From: Myxococcales bacterium
GTDB taxonomy: Bacteria > Myxococcota > Myxococcia > Myxococcales > Myxococcaceae
NCBI GenBank assembly: GCA_030681895.1
Contig: JAUXRI010000012.1
Coordinates: 58,083-122,082, forward strand
DNA: 64,000 bases
Direction of reading: 5' to 3'
Under the pieces are notes generated by a model, which saw only the letters and a program-made list of their open reading frames with translations, was not told the origin of the DNA and ran no database searches. Position numbers and translations under genes: made by a program. Shown here in pieces: positions 17,220-27,715 of the stretch. Numbering within the stretch: the first letter of the stretch is position 1; every line of letters starts with the position of its first letter.

Positions 17220-18371
17220 GTGGACTTCAAGGCGAAGCTCGGGCTGCTCGCGCGGCCTCCGACACCAGTGATGACGGAACTCACGCCACGTCGCGAGAGT
17301 CCGTTGTCAGCGTTGATCGCGCCGACGTCGACGAACGCCGGGCCGCTCCATGTCGTCGCGACGAAGAGTGAAGCGCCAGTGTTCCCGCCTGCCTCGACCC
17401 TCGGCGTGCTCGGGCTCGACGACGCGTACTCGGACGTCGATACGTCACGTCTGCTCTTCCTCGACACCGAGACGACCGGACTCTCGGGTGGCGCAGGAAC
17501 GCTGCCGTTCCTCGTGGGCCTCGCCTTCGTCGAAGACGGCGAGCTCGTCGTGGAGCAGTTGCACCTGTCGGGCCCAGGCGCAGAGCGTCCGATTCTGGCG
17601 AGACTGTCCGAACGTGTGGAGGCCGCGAGCGCTCTCGTCTCGTTCAATGGGCGCTCGTTCGACTGGCCGTTGCTCCGCACGCGCTTCGTGATGAATCGCC
17701 TCGCGCCGCCGCCGCCGCGCGTGCACCTCGACCTCCTCCACGCAAGCCGGCGGGTGTTGCGTCACTGGCAGCGGGAGACGCGGCTGTGCACGGTGGAAGG
17801 CGCGGTGCTCGACGTGCATCGCGTGGGAGATCTCGATGGCTCGCAGGTGCCGGCCGCGTGGTTCGACTTCTTGCGCACCGGCCGCGTCGCGACGCTGGCG
17901 AGAGTGCTCTCACACAACCTGCAGGACCTTCGGAGCACCGCTGGCCTGCTCGCCTGGCTCGGCGCTGCGTGGGAGCAGCGCGTCGGCGTGGTGCCTGAGG
18001 TGTCGATGGGGTTGGGAGAACTCGCCGAACGCGCGCGTCAACCGCTGAAGGCCGAGCGGTTCCTCGAGCACGCGACCACGAGTGAGATGGTCGACGTGAA
18101 GGCCAGGGCGCTCATCGCGATGGGCCGCGTGCTGAGGAAACGTGGCGCGCTCGAGCTGGCCGCCTCGGCGTGGGAGCGCGCGCTGCCGTGCTGTGAAGAC
18201 GCCGCCGGCCTGCACCTCGCGCTCGCGCGGCTCTACGAGCATCGCCTTCGAGATGCCCACGCGGCCGAACGACACGCGGTGCTCGCGAGACCGGTGGAGG
18301 CGCCGCTCGTGCACGCCCGCCGTGTCGCGCGACTCGCGCAGAAGCGGCAGCTCGTCTTGTCGATGCGTTGA
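17220..18371 (+). CDS. mrfB: MrfB/YprB-type exonuclease, RNase H-like
   Basis: A 383-residue protein with a DEDD-type RNase H-like exonuclease domain. Motif I is FLDTETTGLSGG near residue 80, followed by FLVGLAFVEDGELVVEQL. The middle Asp lies in LVSFNGRSFDWPLLRTRF and the last motif in LSHNLQDLRSTAGLLAWL. This is the YprB/MrfB family, the metal-dependent 3'-5' exonuclease partner of MrfA. The C-terminal 110 residues are helical, TPR-like (RALIAMGRVLRKRG..LHLALARLYEHRLRDAHAAERHA). GTG start 3 bases after mrfA, hence an mrfAB operon. The first 75 residues are low in predicted structure. Confidence 0.88.
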   Translation: MDFKAKLGLLARPPTPVMTELTPRRESPLSALIAPTSTNAGPLHVVATKSEAPVFPPASTLGVLGLDDAYSDVDTSRLLFLDTETTGLSGGAGTLPFLVGLAFVEDGELVVEQLHLSGPGAERPILARLSERVEAASALVSFNGRSFDWPLLRTRFVMNRLAPPPPRVHLDLLHASRRVLRHWQRETRLCTVEGAVLDVHRVGDLDGSQVPAAWFDFLRTGRVATLARVLSHNLQDLRSTAGLLAWLGAAWEQRVGVVPEVSMGLGELAERARQPLKAERFLEHATTSEMVDVKARALIAMGRVLRKRGALELAASAWERALPCCEDAAGLHLALARLYEHRLRDAHAAERHAVLARPVEAPLVHARRVARLAQKRQLVLSMR

Positions 18372-18537
18372 AACGCGCGCCGTCTCGCGCGTCGTCTTCC
18401 CGGCAACGCGCAGGCCGAACCTGGGCGGTGGCGAGGAGTGACAGCCGAGCCCGGCGCTCGCTCCGAGAACCTTCGACGTCGATCGAAGAACGCGACGTTG
18501 CCATCGCACCGACCTCACAATTCGGCATGATGCTCCC

Positions 18538-20439
18538 GTGTGCGGCCTCGCCGGTGCGTTCGATCTCCAGGGGCTGCGCGAGTTCCCGCCAGAACGGCTC
18601 GAGGCGATGGGCCAGGCGCTGTCGCATCGTGGGCCTGATGGTCGAGGCCTTCACCGTGAGCCCGGGCTCGCGATGGTTCACACCCGGCTCGCGCTCGTCG
18701 ACCCACGGGGTGGCAGCCAGCCGATGGCCTCGAAGCACTGGTTTGTCACCGTCAACGGCGAGCGCTTCGACCACAAAGCCGAGCGCTCCCGGCTCGAAGC
18801 GACGGGCGCAACGTTCCGAACGAACAGCGACACCGAGGTCTGGCTCCACACGCTCGGAGTGGAGGGCCCCGCGGCCTTCGAGCGCGCCTCAGGCCAGTTC
18901 GCGATCGCCGCGTTCGACCGAACCGCCCGCACGCTCTTCCTCGCACGCGATCGTTTCGGCATCTGCCCGCTCTTCGCGACCATCGCCGACGGGTGGCTGC
19001 TGTGGGGCTCGACCATCGCGTCGCTGCTGGCCTCTGGCCTCGTCGCCCGTCGCGTCGACCTCCGCGCGCTCGACCACCACCTGACCTTCCTCGGCGCGAG
19101 CCCACGTCGCACCCTCATCGCCGACGTCAGCCCCATCGAGCCCGGATGGTGCTGGCAGGCCGAGACTGGCGCTTCCCCGAAGCGACGACGCTTCGCCGCG
19201 GTCACGTTCCCGGCAGCGGGAGACGAACGACGCGCCGACTCGCCTCGTGCCGAACAGGCGCTCGTCGACGAGCTCGAAGAAGAGCTGAAGCGCGCCGTCC
19301 GGCAACGTCTCGACGCCGACGCGCCAGTCGGCCTGTACCTGAGCGGCGGAGTCGACTCGTCGCTGCTCTGCGCCATCGCCGCGAGCCAGGCTGGCCGAGA
19401 CCGGCTCACCGCGTTCAGCATCGGGCTCGACGGCGTTGGACTCGATGAGAGCGACCCGGCGCGGCGCACCGCCGAGCACCTGGGCCTTCGACACGAGCTC
19501 CTCACCGTCACACGACGAACGCTGACCGAGCTGTTCCCCGAGGTCGTTCGCCACGCCGAAGCGCCCGTCCTCGACCACGCCGACATCTCGCTGCTGGCGT
19601 TGTCGCGGCGTGTCCATGCGCTCGGCTTCAAGGCCGTCATCACTGGTGAAGGCGCTGACGAAGCGTTCGGTGGCTACCCGTGGGATGTCGCCACCGCGCG
19701 CCTTCGACGAGTGGGCGCATGGCTTCCTCATCTTGCGGGCAACGTCCTCCGCAGCGTCGCCGGGTCGGCCGGAAGCCGTGCGCTTCGAGAAGGCCACGCG
19801 TTCGAGTCGACCGCGCTCGCGTCGGTGTTGGAGTTGATGGCGAGTGCACGCAGCCGCTTCGCGTCAGCCAGCGTCACCGAAGCGCTGGGCGACTGGCTGC
19901 CTTCGGACGATCACGACGTCACTCCCGAGCGTCTGCACCCCTTCAACGCCGGGCTCTCGGCCAACTTTCGCGTGCTGCTCTCGGGGCACCTGCTCGTCGA
20001 CAAGGGCGACCGCATGGCGATGGCCAACGGCGTCGAGCCCCGTTTTCCGTTCCTCGACGAGGCGTTCCTTCGCACCGCGCTGTCACTGCACCCCAACCTC
20101 AAGGTGAAGGACGGCACCGATAAATGGGCGCTCAGACAGCTCGCGATCCGATGGCTCCCGAGGGACGTGGCCTTTCGCCCGAAGCACATGTTCAGGGCCG
20201 AGCCTGTCATTCACGAGCGCGATCGACCCGCGTGGGTCGATGAGCTCCTCTCGGAGCCGTCACTGAAGCGCACCGGCTACTTCGACGTCAGGCGGGTGCG
20301 CGCCGCGCTCGAGCACCCGATGGCTTCGTGGGCTCCTCGTCGAGGGCTCGAGCAGGCCGGTTTGAGCGGAGTCGTCAGCACCCAGCTGTGGCATCACCTC
20401 TTCCTCGGCGGAGGGCTCTGCTCGTTACCCGCCGTGTAG
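18538..20439 (+). CDS. Asparagine synthase (glutamine-hydrolysing) family
   Basis: A 633-residue class II amidotransferase. The GTG start gives M-C-G-L-A-G, placing the nucleophile Cys at position 2 of the glutaminase domain. The synthetase domain has the PP-loop SGGVDSSLL near residue 267 and TGEGADEAFGGYPWD near 370. The length fits AsnB proteins, which convert aspartate to asparagine with ATP and glutamine. Related enzymes also form amides in secondary metabolism. It is preceded by 166 bp with no gene, and its last 15 bases overlap the 3' end of the convergent PLP-enzyme gene. Alternative role: amidation in a small biosynthetic set with the neighbouring AurF-like oxygenase. Confidence 0.88.
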   Translation: MCGLAGAFDLQGLREFPPERLEAMGQALSHRGPDGRGLHREPGLAMVHTRLALVDPRGGSQPMASKHWFVTVNGERFDHKAERSRLEATGATFRTNSDTEVWLHTLGVEGPAAFERASGQFAIAAFDRTARTLFLARDRFGICPLFATIADGWLLWGSTIASLLASGLVARRVDLRALDHHLTFLGASPRRTLIADVSPIEPGWCWQAETGASPKRRRFAAVTFPAAGDERRADSPRAEQALVDELEEELKRAVRQRLDADAPVGLYLSGGVDSSLLCAIAASQAGRDRLTAFSIGLDGVGLDESDPARRTAEHLGLRHELLTVTRRTLTELFPEVVRHAEAPVLDHADISLLALSRRVHALGFKAVITGEGADEAFGGYPWDVATARLRRVGAWLPHLAGNVLRSVAGSAGSRALREGHAFESTALASVLELMASARSRFASASVTEALGDWLPSDDHDVTPERLHPFNAGLSANFRVLLSGHLLVDKGDRMAMANGVEPRFPFLDEAFLRTALSLHPNLKVKDGTDKWALRQLAIRWLPRDVAFRPKHMFRAEPVIHERDRPAWVDELLSEPSLKRTGYFDVRRVRAALEHPMASWAPRRGLEQAGLSGVVSTQLWHHLFLGGGLCSLPAV

Positions 20440-21423
20440 CCAGAGGCGCTCGAGGGGCTCAGGCATCGGGAGCGCGTCACGCGAGCTCGACAGACGCCCA
20501 CCCGGCGCCGTGTGCCAGAACAACAGACGCCGCCCAGCGAGCGCCCCGCGAGCAGACTCGATCAACGCCGCCGCAGCCTTCGCGGTGTACGTGAGGTCGA
20601 GCTCGAGCCCGTCATGACGGAAGAGCGCCTGCGCCGCGCGACCTGCGTCGGTCGGAGTTCCGTAGCCGCCGCCCAGCTGATCATCGACGAGCTTCAGCGC
20701 GGCCGGCCGGGGTCGAGGGCTGAGGCCCGCGGAGAGGAGCGCCAGCGCCGCTCGGCCCAACAGCCAGCTCGGGTAGACGCGCACGGCGTACAGCACGATG
20801 GGCCAGTCGCGCTCCGAGAGCGCCTGCCAGAGGCCAGCGGCGGTCCCTCCGGAGCCGAGCACGCAGAAGATGGCGTCGGGTCTTGGAATCAGGCCCGAGT
20901 CGATCTGCTGCAGCAGCTCTCTCCCCGCGGCCGCGCACCCCGAGACGGCACGCGGTGACGTCCCACCTGGAGGAATGACGAACGGTCGCGCGCCCTGCGC
21001 CTTCAGCCGCTGAAACTGAACGCCCGCCTGCCACACCGCGTGCGGCTCGTGACGTGCCGGAACCAGCTCGACCTCGAGCGCGCACGTCTGGCCTGCGACG
21101 TGCCGAGCGGCCTCGGACTGAAGGTGCGGAACCAGCGCCGCCCACACGCCCAGCCCTTGCTGTCGCCCGTGGTGTGCGGTCGCGAAGACGTGGTTGCTCC
21201 CGATGGCGCCGATGGTGAGCAGGTGCGTCGCGCGCCGCTCGGCGGCCTCGGCCAGGAGCGGGACGAGCTTGCGGGCTTTGCCACCACCGAGCTCGGCGTG
21301 CGTCTGGTCCTCCCGCTTCACGAAGACCTCGGCACCGAGCGCGCGAGACACCTCGGGCAACGCGTGAACGGGACTCGGTGACACCAGGACCACCGGGGTC
21401 GTCACGGTCGAAACCCGATCCAT
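20425..21423 (-). CDS. ACC deaminase / D-cysteine desulfhydrase-like PLP enzyme
   Basis: A 332-residue fold-type II PLP enzyme. The PLP lysine is in FVKREDQTHAELGGGKARKL, and SNHVFATAHHGRQQGLGVW matches the substrate-binding Ser-Asn-His segment of ACC deaminase and D-cysteine desulfhydrase proteins. CVLGSGGTAAGLWQ is the phosphate-binding loop, and LFWHTAPGGRL the C-terminal signature. Substrate is uncertain. Two starts are possible: ATG at 21423 (used), or GTG at 21405, which would overlap the upstream stop as GTGA in the style of this operon. It is the last gene of a three-gene operon with the phospholipase D-like and diiron proteins. Confidence 0.85.
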   Translation of the reverse strand: MDRVSTVTTPVVLVSPSPVHALPEVSRALGAEVFVKREDQTHAELGGGKARKLVPLLAEAAERRATHLLTIGAIGSNHVFATAHHGRQQGLGVWAALVPHLQSEAARHVAGQTCALEVELVPARHEPHAVWQAGVQFQRLKAQGARPFVIPPGGTSPRAVSGCAAAGRELLQQIDSGLIPRPDAIFCVLGSGGTAAGLWQALSERDWPIVLYAVRVYPSWLLGRAALALLSAGLSPRPRPAALKLVDDQLGGGYGTPTDAGRAAQALFRHDGLELDLTYTAKAAAALIESARGALAGRRLLFWHTAPGGRLSSSRDALPMPEPLERLWLHGG

Positions 21424-22787
21424 TCGGCGAGCCGCAGCAGCGTCAGCAAGAGGCTGGTGCGCATGCGTTCGAAGAATGACGGTGGCTGGAGCGGGAGCGC
21501 GAGGCTCCACAGCGTCTCGAACTGTCGAACGAACGCTTGAACTGTCGACTCGCCCTCGACCCGCACGACGGTATCGAGCCACGCACCGCTGAACGTGTTC
21601 GGCGTGTAGTTCGCCTGTCCTCCGATGAGGAACGGGCGCGGCCCGAGGAAGCCCACCGTCTTCAGGTGCATCATCGGCCCCGGACCCTTCGACGAGAACA
21701 CGCGCAGCTCGAAGCCGGGCACGGTCTTGCGCCTCGCGAGCTCGGTGCAGCGCAGGTTCACGAAGGTGCGCACGAACCAGCTCTCGAACGCCGGGAGCGG
21801 CAAGCCCGCACAGTCGTCGATGAGCACGCGAACCTGAGCGCCGCGCTCGGCTGCGGCCCAGAGCCTTCCGAAGAGCCGCGTGTCGGCGAAGTACGTCGAG
21901 GCGGCGCACACCACGTCACCAGGTCCGCACGCGTCGACCGCGGCCTCGAGCTCCGTTCGAATGCTCCGGCTGCTGACCGTCGCCACTGCGGGCACCATCG
22001 CGGGCCGTGCGCGAGCGTCTCCCAGGGTGGTGAGCGTCTCGTCGGCAGGTGAGGGCGCCCAGGTCGTGGCGAGCTGTGGAGTCGCTGGGCGCGATGCGAG
22101 CGCCGTCAGCCGTTCGCGCGTGGGCTGGTCGATGCGCTGCGGGAGCTCGAGCGCCTGCTGGAGCGCGAGGCGGCACTCGTCCCACAGTTGTCCAGCGACG
22201 GGCGCACCGACGAGGAACAGGTTGTCGTGCCAGTCGAAGGCGAGATCGATGGCGTTGTGCGAGGTGATGGCGCCGAAGGTGCCGCGGTCGATGACCAGGT
22301 TCTTCCGGTGGTCTTCGACGTTGTGCCACGTCTGCCACGCCTGCTGCGCCGCGACCCAGTCGTCGACGTGCGTCTCGTCTTTTGGCTTCGCGTGAAAGCG
22401 CGTTGCCGCCGGGAAACGCCGGTCGCGATCGAAGTCGGTCGAGAACAGGTTCGCGTTCAGCACCGAGACTCCGGCGGCTTCGAGCCGATGCCGAGCCAGC
22501 GGCCCACGGCCACCACGCGTGCGGCGCGCGTCGTCCGGGGTCTGTGTGTCGAGGATGACGACGAGCTCGACGTGTGGCTCGCGTTGTCGTTTGGCGATGA
22601 GGCGATCGGTGAGCGCCGCGGCCCATGGGAACGCGCCCACGCGTGGGTGCAACAGCACGAGCTCGTGGTTGCCGGCCAGCAGGTACATCTGCAGCACGAC
22701 ACATTCCTGCGCCGCGTCGATGAGATCGAAGAACGTCTGCAGCAGCGCAGCGGGATCAGAGACGTACGCGACCGGCGAGGGCGTCAC
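21402..22787 (-). CDS. Phospholipase D-like protein with two HxK motifs
   Basis: A 461-residue protein of the PLD superfamily, which catalyses phosphodiester transfer through paired His-x-Lys motifs. The first is in WHNVEDHRKNLVID with GAITSHN after it, the second in MMHLKTVGFLGPRPFLIGG with NYTPNTFSG. The GTG start at 22787 overlaps the upstream stop (GTGA), giving VTPSPVAYVSDPAALLQ; the longer frame upstream lies inside the diiron gene and is rejected. There is no clear signal peptide, but a hydrophobic stretch (SLLLTLLRLAEWI) lies at the C-terminus. Operon position suggests a lipid- or phosphodiester-modifying step with its neighbours. Substrate unknown. Confidence 0.8.
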   Translation of the reverse strand: MTPSPVAYVSDPAALLQTFFDLIDAAQECVVLQMYLLAGNHELVLLHPRVGAFPWAAALTDRLIAKRQREPHVELVVILDTQTPDDARRTRGGRGPLARHRLEAAGVSVLNANLFSTDFDRDRRFPAATRFHAKPKDETHVDDWVAAQQAWQTWHNVEDHRKNLVIDRGTFGAITSHNAIDLAFDWHDNLFLVGAPVAGQLWDECRLALQQALELPQRIDQPTRERLTALASRPATPQLATTWAPSPADETLTTLGDARARPAMVPAVATVSSRSIRTELEAAVDACGPGDVVCAASTYFADTRLFGRLWAAAERGAQVRVLIDDCAGLPLPAFESWFVRTFVNLRCTELARRKTVPGFELRVFSSKGPGPMMHLKTVGFLGPRPFLIGGQANYTPNTFSGAWLDTVVRVEGESTVQAFVRQFETLWSLALPLQPPSFFERMRTSLLLTLLRLAEWIGFRP

Positions 22788-23641
22788 TTCGTCGCGAGCG
22801 AGAGGGCGGCGCACAGCAGGCGACTCCCCGGGAGTGGAGCGCCTCTCAGCTTGGCGACGAAGCGCTCGATGCCGATGACGTCGGACCGTGAGGGGCGTCG
22901 AGCTCGTAGGGCCTTCGCTGCCGAGGCGGGCAGCTGCTCCCTCGCGGCGAAGTCGGCGAAGAGCTTGCGCCACGCGCGCCCGAGCACCCCGTCGACGTAG
23001 AGCATGAGCGGCAGGCTCAGCCATACCTGCAGCGCGTAGAGCCACCGGGGAAAGAAGCCGGTGAGCTTCAGGAGCACGTGGTCGTCGAGCTTGATGTGCC
23101 CCTGCTCATCCACCGCGTGCTGCGCCATCACCGCTCGAATCGGCGCGTAGGCCTGGGTGGGCTCTTCATCCATCACCTCGTGCACGTAGAGGCTCATCTC
23201 TTCGAACAGGGCCGCGATGAGGAAGAGGCTGACCGCGGGCGCCGCCTTGAGAACGAGGCGATCGAGCCAGCTCCACTTCAGCAAGACCGACGTCGGTGAT
23301 GGGTAGGTGTCGGGCCGCAGTCGATTGAGGAGCCGATAGAACGCGGCGATGTGCAGCTCTTCTTCGAAGATGAACCGATCGAGCGCGCCGTCAGTGACGA
23401 CCTGCCGCACCCGCACGCGGTGATCTCGCATGTACGAGATGACGTACCGCTCGCAGTGAATGAACATCTCGCAGCTGAAGCTGGCGGCGAGCTGGTTGGC
23501 GGCGATGCGCTGTCGTGGCGTGAGCTCGGCCGCGTGCAGCGATGGCCAGTGGGTCTCAGGCAACACGAACGAGTCGGGGAGCGGCACCGAGTAGTCGATG
23601 TCGTCCCACCCGGAGACCCTGCGCGCTGGTGCCGAAGTCAC
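22784..23641 (-). CDS. AurF-like diiron oxygenase
   Basis: A 285-residue helical protein with the ligand pattern of the p-aminobenzoate N-oxygenase AurF family, a ferritin-like diiron fold. Visible are Glu in SCEMFIHCERYV, E-x-x-H in FIFEEELHIAAFYRLL, Glu in ALFEEMSLYVHEV, and H-x-x-x-E-x-x-H in MAQHAVDEQGHIKLDDHVL. AurF-type enzymes oxidise arylamines to nitro compounds; others act in fatty-acid or tailoring chemistry. A hydrophobic segment (LYALQVWLSLPLMLYVDGVL) follows the metal site and may contact membrane. It is first in a three-gene operon with 4-base overlaps, so a joint pathway is likely but not identified. Confidence 0.72.
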   Translation of the reverse strand: MTSAPARRVSGWDDIDYSVPLPDSFVLPETHWPSLHAAELTPRQRIAANQLAASFSCEMFIHCERYVISYMRDHRVRVRQVVTDGALDRFIFEEELHIAAFYRLLNRLRPDTYPSPTSVLLKWSWLDRLVLKAAPAVSLFLIAALFEEMSLYVHEVMDEEPTQAYAPIRAVMAQHAVDEQGHIKLDDHVLLKLTGFFPRWLYALQVWLSLPLMLYVDGVLGRAWRKLFADFAAREQLPASAAKALRARRPSRSDVIGIERFVAKLRGAPLPGSRLLCAALSLATK

Positions 23642-23656
23642 GTGCCGACCTTACCT

Positions 23657-24127
23657 TCAATCGCCGGCGACGAAGGCCGTCCACCGCCAGCAGCCGTCCT
23701 GTTTTTCGAGGACGAGGCGTGGGCCTTTTGCCGCCGCACACGTGACCGTGTTTCCCTTGGTCGAACATCGCCCTGCGATGGCGGCGCGCAGCGTCTTCGG
23801 CATCGAGTCATCCTTTGCCCATTCCGTCAGCGCCTGTTGCGCGATGGCGTCGCCGCCGAGGCTCCAGGTGAAGGCGCGCGCCATGAACGGGTCGAGGGCC
23901 TTGATCGGGTCCTTCCTTCCCGCAGCGGTCCAGATGAGTCGAAGGAGCAGCTGCGCGTTCGCTGGTGCAGCGCTCACCGAAGGCGCCTTCGCGTCGGGCT
24001 TCAGGCTGGCGCGGTACTCGGCCACGGCTTTGTCTCCGAGCACCACGACGGCATCAGGAACGGGAAGGCACGTGACGGCCTGACTGGGCGCAGCGGCGAG
24101 GAGTGGCAGCACGAGAGCGAAGAGCAC
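23657..24127 (-). CDS. Small secreted protein, unknown
   Basis: A 156-residue protein starting at GTG, with a signal peptide (MLFALVLPLLAAAPSQA) and mature start VTCLPVPDAVVVLGDKAV. It has four Cys in the mature part, including CSTKGNTVTC and DGCWRW near the end, which could form disulfides. I do not recognise a family. It lies 15 bases upstream of the diiron gene on the same strand and might share its transcript, though nothing else ties it to that operon. Confidence 0.65.
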   Translation of the reverse strand: MLFALVLPLLAAAPSQAVTCLPVPDAVVVLGDKAVAEYRASLKPDAKAPSVSAAPANAQLLLRLIWTAAGRKDPIKALDPFMARAFTWSLGGDAIAQQALTEWAKDDSMPKTLRAAIAGRCSTKGNTVTCAAAKGPRLVLEKQDGCWRWTAFVAGD

Positions 24128-24145
24128 GTCGGCACCATACGGCGT

Positions 24146-24600
24146 TCAGTCGATCCACGCCGAGGCATCGATGCGCAGCACGCGGCTGATGCGTGGAAAG
24201 AGCGTCGCCACACGTTGCATCGGCTCGGTGGAGCACGACCGCGAGTCCAGCGTCAGCGTCTCCAGCGCCGCGAAGCGTGAGGTGTTCGCGAAGAGGACGT
24301 CGAGGCCCTCATCCGTGAGGGGACCGTCGAGCGTGAGGCGCGTCAGCCGATCGATGAGCCCGCTCGTCACCAGATGCGAGAGCACCGCATCCGCATCGTC
24401 GACCTCCACCGAGAGCTGGGTGAGCGCGGAGTCGGAGCGACAGTTGCTGAGTCAACGTTGGCGCTCCGTCGATCGTGAAGAGGCGCAAGCTCGGGGCTGG
24501 TTGCGAGAGCACGTCGACGAGCCGCTCCGCGGTCTCAGTGTCGCAACACGCATCTGCGACGTCGATGTGCGAATGATGGGCCTCGCGTGCGAGACAGCCC
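24146..24600 (-). pseudogene. Frameshifted remnant of a leucine-rich-repeat protein
   Basis: Two pieces of a leucine-rich-repeat sequence lie in different frames. The downstream piece (24146-24409) reads LIDRLTRLTLDGPLTDEGL and FAALETLTLDSRSC. The upstream piece reads DTETAERLVDVLSQPAPSLR up to about 24450. Joining them needs a frame change near 24430-24450, where one frame hits a stop and the other runs into an unlike Arg/Ala-rich sequence. Nothing remains upstream, because truA begins at 24611 on the other strand. It looks like the end of a TIGR02996/LRR-type gene, as at 48.9 kb. A sequencing error would restore only a partial gene. Confidence 0.6.
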
Positions 24601-25331
24601 CTTCTCCATCATGGCGGTGTGGTGCTGGTACGACGGCGCCGCGTTTCACGGGTACCAGGGGCAGCAGGGCCTTCGCACCGTGCAGTCAGAGTTGATGCGC
24701 GCATTCGCCGCCGCGGGGCTTTCGCGGAATCCTGTCGTCGCGGGGCGCACTGACAAGGGCGTCAGCGCCCGCATGCAGGTGCTGAGCGCGCGGCTCGAGC
24801 GTGACGTTTCTCCGTCAGAAGCGATGGAGCGACTGACCCCACACCTGCCCGACGATCTCGGCCTCGTGATGGCGCGCGACGCGAAGCCCGGCTTCCACGC
24901 CGCGTGGAGCGCCACCTCGAAGGAGTACCGCTACACGCTCACGCTCGAAAACGCAGGCGACCTCTCACTCCTCGAACGCGCTGCCGCGCTGATCCCCGGC
25001 ACGCGCGACTTCCGCGTCTTCCACTTCAAGACGAGCGAGCAGAAGCCGCGCACCGTCGATGCTGTCGAGGTGCATCAAGAGCAGAGCGCCATCACCGTGC
25101 GGGTCCGAGGACAGCAGTTCGCCCGCCACATGGTGCGCATGCTCATCGGAGGCATGACAGCGGTCGCGCGCGGAGAAGTCTCTCTCGACGTCTTCCACCG
25201 CGGGCTGATCGAGCAGCAGAACTTCCACTGCCCGACCGCGCCGCCCGAGCCGCTCACGTTGTGGAACGTGGGCTACCCGGACGACGTCGACCCGTTCACG
25301 ATTGAAGAGCGGCAGGCCTTCGTGATGCCCG

Positions 25332-26123
<792 letters not shown>

Positions 26124-26245
26124 GCCCTCCACATAAGGCCGGTTTGCCCTTCGCGCACCGGGCCACCGCCGGGACGATGTGTTCGTCGGGTGACGCGAAA
26201 CGGTCGTGAGGTAGGGTTCGGGACGCTCGTGGAAATGAGGGGCCC

Positions 26246-27715
26246 GTGACCATCGCGCTGTACCCGTCCATGGGTGACGCCGCACATCTGCGCGTGTGGC
26301 TCGGCGTCACCACCCAGACGTCGACGCCTGCGCCGTCGTGGTCGTTTGGGCCCGTCGGCAGTGCCTCGAAGACCGTCACGCCGAACGTGGTGCGGCCGTG
26401 GGCCCCGGTGCGCGGCGCGATTCCTCCCTCGAGCGGCACCGCGCGCACCTTCAGCGGCGTCTTCGAGGTCCCGGTGCCTCCTGCGAGTGGCGCCGACCGG
26501 CCGGCGTATCGGGTCTCCGTCACCGTCGGGAACGAGACGACCAGCCTCGTCACGCGCGCGCTACCGAACGACTTCAGCCCCGGCCCGACCGGCGACTTCA
26601 CGCTGCTGCTCGCGAGCTGCTACTGCCGCGACGAAGACTCAGGAGCGCTCGGCCGGACGGCCCGCTTCATCGCGCAGAACTTCCGCCCCGACGCGACGTT
26701 GTTGATGGGCGATCAGGTCTATCTCGACATCCCGACGCTCCAGAACTTCCCCGAGAAGAACCCGGCGCTGCTCGACCTGCTGGAGTCGAACTACACGAAG
26801 AACTGGCTCCCCGATGGCAGACGCGAGTTCACCTTCGCAGACCTGCTGAAGGTCGCGCCCGCGCTCTGTCTGCCCGACGACCACGAGTACTGGAACAACG
26901 CGCCGCACCCGTCGCCGTTCATTCAGAACTCGTGGACCAACGCGGGCCGGCTGTTGTGGAAGCGCAACGCCGAGGCGCTCTTCGAGGGGTTCCAGAACGT
27001 CAGCTCGACGACGGGGCTTCCGCACGCCACCGTCGACGTCGGGCCGCTCTCGCTCTTCGCTGCGAACGGCCGCACGTTTCGACAAGAAGACCGCTCTGCC
27101 AGCTTCCTGAAGGCGACCCGCGACGAACTCACGCGCTGGGCGGCGAACGTGACCCGAGACGGAAAGCTCCCCGCGTTCCTCACCGGCCAGTCGATGCTCG
27201 ACCTGCCCAGCTCGAAGCTCTCGGGAGCCGCCGCCGACTACATGCAGGCGAACTACGGTGACTACGCCGAGGTGATGGGCGCGCTCGATGGGCTCGCGAA
27301 GGCCGCCGCCGACGTGTTGCTCCTCACGGGCGACGTGCACTGGGGCCGTGTCGCCGAGCTGACGCCCACCGCCTCACTCGGAACGTCGACGCGCCTCTTC
27401 GAGGTCATCTCGTCTCCCGCGACGCTGGTCACCACGGTCGGCGCCGACTCGTGGGCACGCGCGAAGAACTGGCTCTCGGGCAACAAGGACCCGTGGCCCA
27501 GGCACAGCGGTACGCCAGACGTGCCGTCGATGCTGCGGCTCCCCGGCGTCAGCTACGCCGCCGACACGCTGTTCCCGCACAAGGGCGACCAGCTCTGCGT
27601 GCTGCGCTTTGCCCGGGCGCCCAACGGCCTCGACGTCACCGCGAACTACGTCGAGGTCGGCTCGATGCGCGTGGCCCAGGCACCTACCTTTCGAATGCGA
27701 AGGAGAACGTCATGA
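26246..27715 (+). CDS. PhoD-like metallophosphatase
   Basis: A 489-residue member of the alkaline phosphatase D-like metallophosphatase group. Metal-binding motifs are LASCYCRDED, LLMGDQVYLD and PDDHEYWNN, with LTGDVHWGRV toward the C-terminus. The first 115 residues form the N-terminal beta domain typical of the family. The GTG start follows a GAGGGG site. No signal peptide is visible, unusual for PhoD, so either the enzyme is intracellular or it acts on an intracellular phosphoester. The stop overlaps the ATG of the next gene (ATGA). Confidence 0.85.
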   Translation: MTIALYPSMGDAAHLRVWLGVTTQTSTPAPSWSFGPVGSASKTVTPNVVRPWAPVRGAIPPSSGTARTFSGVFEVPVPPASGADRPAYRVSVTVGNETTSLVTRALPNDFSPGPTGDFTLLLASCYCRDEDSGALGRTARFIAQNFRPDATLLMGDQVYLDIPTLQNFPEKNPALLDLLESNYTKNWLPDGRREFTFADLLKVAPALCLPDDHEYWNNAPHPSPFIQNSWTNAGRLLWKRNAEALFEGFQNVSSTTGLPHATVDVGPLSLFAANGRTFRQEDRSASFLKATRDELTRWAANVTRDGKLPAFLTGQSMLDLPSSKLSGAAADYMQANYGDYAEVMGALDGLAKAAADVLLLTGDVHWGRVAELTPTASLGTSTRLFEVISSPATLVTTVGADSWARAKNWLSGNKDPWPRHSGTPDVPSMLRLPGVSYAADTLFPHKGDQLCVLRFARAPNGLDVTANYVEVGSMRVAQAPTFRMRRRTS

